NCBI GenBank assembly: GCA_024699855.1
Contig: JAMPIQ010000001.1
Coordinates: 14,446,001 to 14,510,000, forward strand
Origin: Aphelenchoides besseyi
Taxonomy: Eukaryota; Nematoda; Chromadorea; Rhabditida; Aphelenchoididae
Reading direction: 5' to 3'
DNA: 64,000 bases
Under the pieces are notes generated by a model, which saw nothing but the letters and a program-made list of their open reading frames with translations, did no database searches and was not told where the DNA came from. The position numbers and the translations under genes are program-made. Shown piece by piece: positions 47,395-56,900 of this stretch (positions are counted from its first letter, which is position 1; each line of letters begins with the position of its first letter).

Positions 47395-47775
47395 AATTCT
47401 TGTTCGAAGTCCAATGCAACATAGCAGAGTTTCTCGTTGATCTAAACAACAGACAAATAATAAAAGGTATTCAAATGTTTCAAAACTCACGTCACGGACA
47501 ATCTCACGCTAGGCAATGGGGGTGAACGAGTAGCCAGCCACGCTCAGTGAGGATCTTCATCAAGTAGTCAATCAAGTCACGACCGGCCAAGTCCAAACGG
47601 AGAATGGCGTGCGGCAAAGCGTAGCACCTATAAATGCATGAAATGAGTCAAAAAAGAACATCAAGAAGTCAACAAAATCGAAAACCCCCCAACTTAGCAT
47701 CTCCAGAGTTGAGAACAACACCAGTGGTGCGTCCAGAAGCGTACAACGAGAGCACCGCTTGTATCGCGACGTCGA
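47395..47775 (-). pseudogene. actin fragment, rearranged and broken
   Basis: The minus strand encodes [20 protein letters not shown] and LNSGDA, an intron, [20 protein letters not shown] and LMKILTERG, then a four-base insertion, YSFTPIA, a TAG stop, REIVRD, a second intron, and INEKLCYVALDFEQE. That is actin residues about 135-225 with a 12-residue deletion (THTVPIYEG lost), a frameshift and a nonsense codon. It abuts the Argonaute fragment directly. A functional actin is excluded. Confidence 0.75.
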
Positions 47776-47829
47776 AAAAAGGATAAAGATTAATCCCTTG
47801 TTAAACCTAATTAACTTCAATTTTACCCA

Positions 47830-48812
47830 AAGATCCGGAAAGTCAAAAATTGTTTTACCTCAAATTTACGCTATCGAATATCCGCGAATCTTTACGAATC
47901 TTCGCGGCTATTTCTTCGAAGCAGCCGATTCGGTGTAACAACGAAGAAGCGGAAAAAAAGCTACCGAAAGGACTATAGAAATCGAAAAAACACTATTTCC
48001 CAGGCGATTTGATGAGGTCAACCCGTGCAATTTGTACACGAAAGGGTTGGGCAGCAAACGGTAGAAAAGGGGATGAACTGAAAATGTCAGACAACAACAA
48101 ATCGATTCGTTGCGATTCTTCAATTTGACAGATGAACGAAAATGAGCAGCAGGAGTTTCAGTCTGTGAAAGCGCGTTTCCAAGTCTAGTGCAATTTCATC
48201 TGCGTGCTTTTAGTTCTTGGCCTCGATCTCTCAATGGCACCGAGAGTTCCAACTAACTACATGTCGCAATTCGTGTTGTGGAAAGCCATGAATCCTGCTC
48301 AGAACGGTAAGTTGACAAACTAAAGAATCATTAATCAAGATCTTAGGCGAATCGACAGCGGATCGACTAACGCGCTCATCAATCTGACGATAATGTTGTG
48401 TTCTATTCCAGCCTTCTACAAAGGTGTTCTGAACGATTTAAGTTCAACCTTCTGTTGGAGGTCGTGGATGACTGAACGATAGATAACTCAAACGACAACT
48501 TTTTATTGTCCACGAATTCTACCGAGACGCTCTATTTCGACATGTTATTCAAGATATCAATAATAACCGCTTGAACAGAGTTCTAACAATAAACACTTTT
48601 CATTGGTTGTTTAAAACAGCACCTTCGAAATAAACCACATTGTACGTTAGAGTTTGTATTCAACACTCTTCGTTCATGAACTCGATAAGCGACGAGCAGC
48701 GCAAACAAACGATTTAACAGTCTGGAAAAAATCGAACTGACGGAAACGAGAACCAATTTCGCTTTTTTCTTTAGTTTCAATACTTTCCTTAAATACTGTC
48801 CACGTAGTCAGA
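47830..48812. other. intergenic, possible exon at 48234-48306
   Basis: Mostly without recognised features. A short plus-strand stretch starts ATG GCA CCG and reads RVPTNYMSQFVLWKAMNPA before a good GTAAGT donor at 48307; no downstream partner exon could be followed. It may be another gene fragment. Confidence 0.25.
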
Positions 48813-50272
48813 ATGCCATCTTGTAGTGTTTGTGGGGTTTCGAAAGCCAGTCGACACTACAACGCGGTTTGTTGCTTGTAAGTCTGAATTCTTTGGTTAA
48901 ATTGAGAGATCGTTTAGGCCTTGCAAGACCTTTTTTCGGAAAACAACGCGTCTGAATTTGAACTTGAAATGCGCAAATGCCGGCAACTGCTCAGTCAGGG
49001 CTCTGGATCGGAAATCATGTGCTGCTTGTCGTTACAGCAAATGCATTGAAGCGGGTCTTAATCCAAAACGTTGGTTTCAATTTCACGTTGTTTTCTATTG
49101 ATTTCAGTGATTCATAGCGACAGAAATTTGGACATGCAATCGAAAAACAAAAAGCCATCATCTCAGAATAATTTCATCAGTTCTTCAGAATTGATTCCCG
49201 TTGATATAGTGAGTTGAAACGACTTGACGATTGCTATATTTTTTTAAGAATGTTCCGTTTAATGGCGCGTTAGGATTCCGAAACATGTTGCAGCTGCCCG
49301 ATAGAAACAATCTCTCGACACTTCTGCACTACTTCAACGAAGTCGATATTTTGATTGACGAGTTTTGTGACACTCATTACAATCACGTTCATGGCTGTCC
49401 ACCCAATTTCTTCAACCACAACCTTTCACTCGAAGAAGCGTTCTTGTACGAGCCAAGAAAACTCTCAAGACGAACAAAAGTTGGACGTCGAGGTCTACGA
49501 TCAATGACTGTTGTTTCAGATGTTGTGGAGAGCAGAGAGTTGGATTATGTTCAAAAATTTCTCTCCGATTTGGTGTCGTTTTATTCTTAACTACGTTGAT
49601 TGGGCCTCACACATACAAGAAACACGAGAACTTGATGCCGACGATCGTCTGCGTTTTCTAGTCTGTCGGGCGTTCGTGTCCGGGGCGCTGATCTCCGCCC
49701 ACAGAACTTTGAAATACGCAAAAAACAAACGTTGTTTGCTGACCAGTGGTGGAAGTTACATGCCAGTGAACGTAGAGGATTTGAATGGCTATGAAGTTGA
49801 AGAGTGAGTTCGACTTCTAAGAAGCTAATAACTAGCTTTTAAGGGGAATGAAGGCAGCAGTTGAAATCGTCAGCAAAACATGGAACACGGTACTGGAACC
49901 GATGATCGAATTGCAAATGAACGATGATGAGTTCGTTCTTCTTCGATTGATAGCGTTCTTTTGTCAATGTAAGTTGTTCATTTACGGTTCTAACCATGGA
50001 TCATAGGTTCAAAATTAAGTTCAAAAGGACGTGAGATCGTTCGCGACGCTCAAGAACGCTACCAATCGTATTTGATAGACTATCTCAAATCGAAATATGA
50101 ACCGTCGATTGCTATTGATCGTATGACGCGAATACTTTTGTTCTTGCCTCTGGTAGAAAATTTGATAATGATCAACGATAATCAGATGATGCAAATTGTG
50201 TTGAGCAATGCGGCGGGTATGAGATCTGAACTCAATTACAAACTTTTCATTTCTCGCGAACTACGATCATAA
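48813..50272 (+). CDS. nuclear hormone receptor (divergent nematode type)
   Basis: Seven exons (48813-48877, 48918-49069, 49108-49208, 49249-49479, 49520-49803, 49844-49968, 50007-50272) give 407 residues. Zinc finger 1 begins at residue 4 (CSVCGVSKASRHYNAVCC) and runs into the P-box region LPCKTFFRK. Zinc finger 2 is CANAGNC...SCAACRYSKCIEAGL. The ligand-binding domain has WRAESWIMFK, LNYVDWASHIQETRELDADD, and WNTVLEPMIELQMNDDEFVLL. The P-box CLPCKTFF differs from the usual CEGCKGFF, typical of the expanded nematode supplementary receptors. Introns are small and all GT-AG. Likely a DNA-binding regulator with unknown ligand. Confidence 0.9.
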
Positions 50273-51114
50273 TAAACGACTTGCAACAAACAACCAATTT
50301 TGAAATTTTCATTGGCAATCAAAATCTGTCAACCAATTTCTTTCTGAGCACTCACACGTTGAATGAACAGTAATGGTTATCGTATCACATCAAATTGCAA
50401 AGCTTACGGTAAGTTGTTTACACAAGCAACGTATCTTGATGTTCAACAAACTCCAAACCTGTAACACTGCAAACTTGTTGTGCTTTTTCTATTTCATGAT
50501 TTGTATGTTTTATAAAAAATGTGCGAAGTCTTTTTGGAACAAGCACCTCTTTATAAGATTGTGTTTTAGTTGAACGGAGAAAGCATATCATACGCATTTG
50601 TTTTTTGATGGTTGGTCGAAATCGTAAGTGCAAAAGTCTGTTAACGCAATTAACAACTCTTGTTCAATAATTGACGTCTGACAAGCGTCATTAACACTCA
50701 ATAAACACAATCGACTTTCCAGTTTACTCGAATTGCTTTTATTGAAGGAAGACGACTACAAAATAAGGGAAATTAAGTTACGTAACTAACACTACTGATT
50801 GAGATCCGTCGTTGACAAAAGTCGACTGAACTTCTGATGCGCAAATTTCCGTTTCAACGGTTGGTCGTGAGATTTCTCAAAACTTCAAGACCGACTTGCG
50901 TTTCAAATCGTCCGCCGTTTTGGCTGTTCAAGAGGCAGCTGAGGCATATTTGGTTGGTTTGTTTGAAGACACAACTTTGTCTAATGGCAATCGAAGTGTT
51001 GACCGTCAATTCGTTAGAATGAAAATTGTAGCCGAATCTGAGCTGTAGATCGTATTTGAAGATCAGAAAGACCAAAGTTTATTCATGTTACAACAACATT
51101 TAAATACAATACAT
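50273..51114. other. intergenic, nothing recognised
   Basis: Only short motif-free frames were seen between the receptor gene and the next convergent gene. Confidence 0.4.
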
Positions 51115-51647
51115 TTAATCAGAATGGTCGTCCACTTTTGGTTCAAAGTCGCCACCTTCATTGATCTTACGGCCTTCAAATTTCTTGTGTTTCTCAACCG
51201 AATGACGACGACGAATCGTTTTGTTTTGTTGAATTGGTGAGCTCGTGGACTCCAAATTCGAAACCACACGGGACTTCTTGGCCTTTTTATTGATCGAACT
51301 GTCCGTGGCAATCGATATCAAGGATCCGTCCAGATAAGCATCCAACTCCTCCTCAGTCAACGGATACTCGATCCACTAAACATCGAACGGTTGCACAGAG
51401 TGTAAAGTGAGTTTTTTACCTTTAACATTTCTTCGAAGACGAACGAAATCAAGTAGAGAATAAGGCCAAACAGTAGAAAAATGGAAACGATTCCAGAAAC
51501 CACAGCATAATGGCAGGAGCCCAACACTTTGCATTGAGCACCATCTTCACACCAATAGTGGGTGATGGAACAAATCAAATTCTGAAATCTCACGATTACA
51601 TTCGTTATATCCATCAAACCCACAAAAACACCCAAAGAAACAAACAT
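51115..51647 (-). CDS. membrane protein of unknown function
   Basis: Two exons (51420-51647 and 51375-51115) join in phase to 162 residues. Two transmembrane segments are visible (MFVSLGVFVGLMDITNVIV and VSGIVSIFLLFGLILYLISF) separated by a loop with three Cys (HYWCEDGAQCKVLGSCHY). A basic cytoplasmic tail follows (NKKAKKSRVV, QNKTIRRRHSVEKHKKFEG). The open frame extends upstream of the Met without an ATG, so it may be the 3' half of a larger gene that also includes the exons at 51793-52384. Confidence 0.5.
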
Positions 51648-51792
51648 TGTCGTGAACAAGATCGACCGAAACTCGAAAACGCAAACCCTCAAATGAACCC
51701 GATCGAATGCAAATTCCAAAAGTTCAAGCAAAAACGTTCTGTTCACCTCTGACAAACATGCGAGTAATTTTTAGTAGCAGTGTATCGTTAGA

Positions 51793-52384
51793 TCAACGTA
51801 CACATGAGTATGGAAAGTGTTCATCTGTGAAGGTTTGTCCGTGAGATACTGCTGTTCGCGTCGATGAGTTTGTTGGCACACAACCGATGGATCGAAGTTG
51901 ATCGATTTTCACTCGTTGAATTCGCCAAACCAATAGTGCAAACACGATATCAACAAACAGCACTAATAATGAGTAAATAGTTAGAGTTGATACTTGGTTT
52001 TTTTCTCTCGAATTGCTGATGTTGAACGAACGTCGAAGTGCAAGCAGAGTCACGTTTATTGAGCTTTCGGTCAGAACACAAATCGACTGAAAACGAACTA
52101 GCAAAATGCGTGATATTGAACTTACATTCCCGCTTACAAAGAACCAAAAACAACCAACACTGCGCAATTGAACGACGAAAATCAAAACGATTCCCGAGCC
52201 AAAAGTCACAATATCTAAGATTGACAATGACCACTCGTTGTCACAAATGATAACGAAACGAATCACAGGCAGCAGAACGAGCACAACGCCGTAGATTCCG
52301 ATCACATCCGATGACCGCTGAAACCCAGATTAACCTTCAAGTATCTCATTTACTCACCATTCGATCGGTCAATTTCCATTCCAT
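51793..52384 (-). CDS. four-TM membrane protein of unknown function
   Basis: Three exons (52358-52384, 52126-52317, 51793-52086) give 170 residues. The start is MEWKLTDRM, then helices VIGIYGVVLVLLPVIRFVII, LDIVTFGSGIVLIFVVQL and TIYSLLVLFVDIVFALLVW. The end is a Cys/Thr-rich tail (GCVPTNSSTRTAVS). No family recognised. The stop at 51793 is 38 bp upstream of the open frame of the next gene, so they may be one transcription unit or one gene. Confidence 0.5.
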
Positions 52385-52987
52385 CGAATCAGTCGCCCGA
52401 CGTTAATCATGACCTCTTGCTTTTGCAAACGTACAAGCCGAATGAGTAATTCGGGACGAAGGTGGCGAGAAGAAGCGTTTTAAGTACGAACGACCGCACC
52501 TTCTACGTGAAATTTCGTAAGAAAATTTATTAGCTTATCCTTTTTGCTATAAGAGGGGCATGTGTGTCCGCTCCGGTGAGATATCGGAAGCGTGTGAACG
52601 GATTTTGATGTACTTTTTTTTGAAATGATCAGCGTTTTGCGCAGGTTCCGCGAATTGAAAATTGGGCCACTGAAAATGTTTCTGTGCAAAGATACGAGAT
52701 AGTCGATAAAGTAAATGAAATCTGAATATTGCGTATGCAAATTGTTTTTGGATTGCTCGATAGAAACTTTCTCATTCTGGATATTTTATTCGTTGTGTTG
52801 TCGATTGGTCGTTGAGCACGATCTGCGTTTATGTAAGTTGATATTCTTTTAAAGACAATTGCTTTTAATGTTATGTTTTTTAGGTTTTTGTTCGGTTTTG
52901 AATGTCGTCAAAAGATGTTGGAGTCTTAAAAGGTAAAAGTAGCCGAGATCATCTAAAAACAACAAGAAATTAGGCGCATTATCGCCG

Positions 52988-53905
52988 ATGTTGGACTCCG
53001 AAACGGCCATTTTGAACGATGGAGAGACAAATTTGGATGGGAAGTTATTAAATGTGAGCCTCGGCTCTGTCAACGAATCGATTTTTCAAGTTGTGAATCT
53101 GAACGCTAATAAACAATTAAACCACGTCGTTGACTATCAATTTGCTTTTAACAATGATGATTCTCTTATGGAAGTGGACGCAATCAGCGAAATAAGTAAC
53201 TTGCACAGAATAAGAATTGAACAACTCACGGAGGATGACCTTGAATGCCTAGCAAAATTTAGTGGCAGGGAAAGTTGGTTAAACAATGACATCATTATGT
53301 GCTACTTAATTCATCAATTGTCGAAAATTGATCCTCAGATCATGATTGTTGAGACTGCAGTTTGGAGAGAGAAAACAGGAATTCAAAACAATTGGCAATC
53401 AATTTTTTGTCCGGAGTTGAAGCAATCTTGGAGCAAAGTGTTTTTCCCAATTTTTGTTCGAGAAAATCATTGGACCTTAGCGGTTGTGAATACTGAAGGT
53501 AATTGTGATTTTTACGATTCAATGGGTGGTAGTTTAAGTAATGATCAGCAAGAGTTCATTAAACAGGTCATGAGTTATTTGCATATCAATCAAATGCAGT
53601 TTAATTTGATAAATCGACTTGAATACTATCAACAGAAAAATGACCATAGTTGCGGACCAGCTATTTGCATGTTTGCTGAACGTTTGCTAAATGGACACTC
53701 ATTGAAGTTCCGTCAGATTGAAGTCAACAACTGGAGAAAATCAGCTTTGCGTATTATACGCGATGAAGTTTTGAATGCAAACCAGAATGATCCTATTGAT
53801 AATTCGTTAAATGAAGGTAACACCACGCGTAAACGAAAAAGTGCTATGTTGACTCTGGATCGAAGTTTAAGAGCTGAACGAGATAGAGCTCAAAAAAAAG
53901 TTTGA
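52988..53905 (+). CDS. Helitron-encoded Ulp1/SENP-like cysteine protease
   Basis: A single ORF of 305 residues. Residues about 95-245 carry the C48 protease pattern: WLNNDIIMCYLIHQL (substrate groove), ENHWTLAVV with the catalytic His, CDFYDSMGG with the Asp, and QQKNDHSCGPAICMFAERLL with the oxyanion Gln and nucleophile Cys. Such enzymes cleave SUMO-like tags; Helitrons of several lineages carry an Ulp1 or OTU protease beside RepHel. The last 45 residues are basic and end at TGA 53903-53905, overlapping the RepHel frame by 19 bases. An A8 run sits in that overlap. Intronless, unlike host genes here. Confidence 0.85.
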   Translation: MLDSETAILNDGETNLDGKLLNVSLGSVNESIFQVVNLNANKQLNHVVDYQFAFNNDDSLMEVDAISEISNLHRIRIEQLTEDDLECLAKFSGRESWLNNDIIMCYLIHQLSKIDPQIMIVETAVWREKTGIQNNWQSIFCPELKQSWSKVFFPIFVRENHWTLAVVNTEGNCDFYDSMGGSLSNDQQEFIKQVMSYLHINQMQFNLINRLEYYQQKNDHSCGPAICMFAERLLNGHSLKFRQIEVNNWRKSALRIIRDEVLNANQNDPIDNSLNEGNTTRKRKSAMLTLDRSLRAERDRAQKKV

Positions 53906-56900
53906 ATTTGACGCAAGAACAACAGGAAGATAGGAAAGAACGAGATTCAATTAGGAAAAGGAGACAACGAGAAGATTCGGAAAGGCGTGAAGTTGAAAAC
54001 TACGTAAAGAATAAACTACAAAATCTGAAACGCCTAATCGACAAGGAAAACGAGCAACAATCTTTTGTTGCGCGTTCAGCTATTGAAGATGAAGATGATG
54101 TTCTGTACTTTGACTGTGGCGATTTGAGTCTTGAATGTAAACATTGCAATGCAAAGTTTTTCAAAGGAGAACATGTGGCTAATACACTGAAAGGAACGTT
54201 CAGCAAGTGTTGTTCTTTTGGCAAAATTGAATTAGAGAATGCATTTAATGACTATCCGCTTGAGTTGTATGATCTCTTAACAAAAACACGTACAAAACTG
54301 AAAAAGAAAACGACAGAAAAGTCGGAGAGTGAATTGTTTCATGAAAGGCCACGGAACTATAACAGTGCATTTGCATTTGCATCGATGAAAGCACAGAATT
54401 TAGATCGCAGTACATTGCCGTTCGCCTATAGAATTCAAGGACAAATCTATCATACTGTGAATTTGGCATTGCATCCCGATTTAAATGAAAGACCGTCTTA
54501 TGCTCAGCTGTTCATTTTGGACACAGAAGAATCGATTCAAGAACGGATGAATAATAACGCCAACAGAGGTTGTGATGAAAATGTTATGCGTGTTATCGAG
54601 CAATCGCTTTACCAAGTGAATCCTTATTATCATAGTTTCAAAATGATGTTTGAAGTTGAACGAGAGGTTAAACAAGTAGCTGAACAAAAAGGAGAAGAAG
54701 CACCGGAAATTCGTTTGCTGTTTGATATTAACAATCTTGACAAAAGACGTTTTAACATCCCGAAATGCAATGAAGTAGCAGCAGTCTTTGTACTTGATTC
54801 AAACAATGAACTGCCACCAGCAGAAAAACTGGCCATTCATCAAAGAGGAAAGGTGTTCAAAAGCATTACGAAATTTGAGAAACGTGCTGAAAGTATGTTG
54901 TTTCCGATTTACTTCCCAACTGGAAAGGGAGGTTGTGGAATTGAATTGCGAAATAAGATGAACAAAAAGATTACATTTTCACAATACTATCGCTATATGA
55001 CTTCTGTTCGTATGACTGATTCATTGGCATTCAATCAACAGAACTTCGAGCATGCAAAAAAAGAGTTGTACGGAAGAATGATTAAAGACGATGAGAAAAC
55101 TCCGCTTTACGCTTTTGATTGGAATAAAGAATACGATGATCATTTCAGCATGTTGAATTTCAATCCCATTCGACTTGCAGGAAAATTGTATCAGCAATAT
55201 TTAGTTGATGGATATGTTAAGGTTGAACAAGACAGGCTTGACTACATTCGTTTTCATCAAAAAGAACTGAAATCGGAAAAGTATCAAACTTTGCACGATT
55301 ATGTAAAAACAACAGCAGATGATAAAGGAAAGAACGTCGGACAAACTTTTGTATTGCCATCAACATTTAAAGGAAGTCCAAGACATTGCCAGCAAGGTTA
55401 TCAAGATTCAATGGCTATAGTAAGAAGATTCGGAAAACCAAGTTTGTTCATTACATTCACATGCAATCCCAATTGGCCAGAAGTTCAAAGAAATTTGTTG
55501 CCCGGAAATAAAGCAATGGATGAACCCGACTTAATTGATCGTGTGTTTAACATGAAGTTCAAGGAGTTGATGAAGGATTTGAAGGTAAGAGAAGTTTGCG
55601 GCAAAGTTCTCGCTTACACATATGTGATTGAATTTCAAAAAAGAGGATTGCCTCATGCACATATTCTGTTGATCTTAGATAAATCGAGCAAAATCAGTAC
55701 ACCGGAAGAAATTGACGAAATGGTATCGGCTGAAATTCCTGATGAAAATGTTGAACCGAGATTACATCTTATCATTACTCAGCATATGATGCATGGGCCT
55801 TGCGGTGAACACAATAAAAATTGCGCTTGCATGGAAGAAAAGAATGGAAAGGTAATTTGCAGTAAAAACTTTCCAAAAGAATTTCGCGAAAAAACTGAAA
55901 TCGGTAATGACAGTTACGCACAGTACAAAAGACGAGATAATGGAAGAACTTTTGAAACGTCAAAAGGTGTGAAACTGGACAATAGATGGGTTGTTCCGTA
56001 CAACAAATACCTGAGTTTGAAATTTGCAACACACATCAACGTTGAAATCTGTGCGTCTGTCAAAAGCGTTAAGTATTTATATAAATACGTATATAAAGGA
56101 CATGATTGTGCGCGAATTGTAATTTCTGTGAATGGAAAAGACGAAGTTTTTCACGATGAAATTAAAAAATACGTAGACATGCGATATTTGACAGCACACG
56201 AAGCCTTTTGGCGTATTTTCGAACTATCACTTGATGAAAAGAGTCATTCCATAACACGATTGGATATACATTTGCCCGATCAACAAGTTGTGTACTACAG
56301 CCCTGACAAAAGTGTTAAACAAATTCTCGAAAAAGCGGCCAATCGAAATACCACATTAACTGCATGGTTTGAACTGAATAAGAAAGAACCACAAGCTAAG
56401 AATTTGTATTATTATGAAATTCCTGAAGACTATACATTCAAGAAAGATGGCAACACGATGATTTGGGCATTAAAAGGTGGAGTAAGAGGAAATGTTGGTA
56501 AACCCTGTGTTGGCCGGATGTACACTGCACACCCGAAACAAGGTGAATTGTTCTACTTGAGAATGTTGCTTTTGCATATAAGAGGAGCTGAAAGTTGGCA
56601 AGATTTGTTAACCGTCGAAGGAGTTGTTTATGCCACTTTTCAAGATGCAGTCAAAGCAATGGGTTTACTCGAAGATGAAAACGAATGGTTTAAATACTTT
56701 AGCGAAGCAACGACTTATGCGAGTCCAACGAAACTACGAGAGTTATTTGCTTCAGTTATTACTCACGGAGAACTGTCCGATGCAAAAGAACTGTGGAATT
56801 GTTTTCAAGAAAACATGTACGATGATTACGTGTATCACGGCCATTCCGTTGAAAAAGCGCAAAATTTGGCGAAAGCAGACATAGAATATCAACTGCAAAT

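Noticed and set aside
47702..47775. Functional actin gene
   Set aside because: A 12-residue deletion, a four-base insertion and a TAG codon are present, and it runs into Argonaute sequence.
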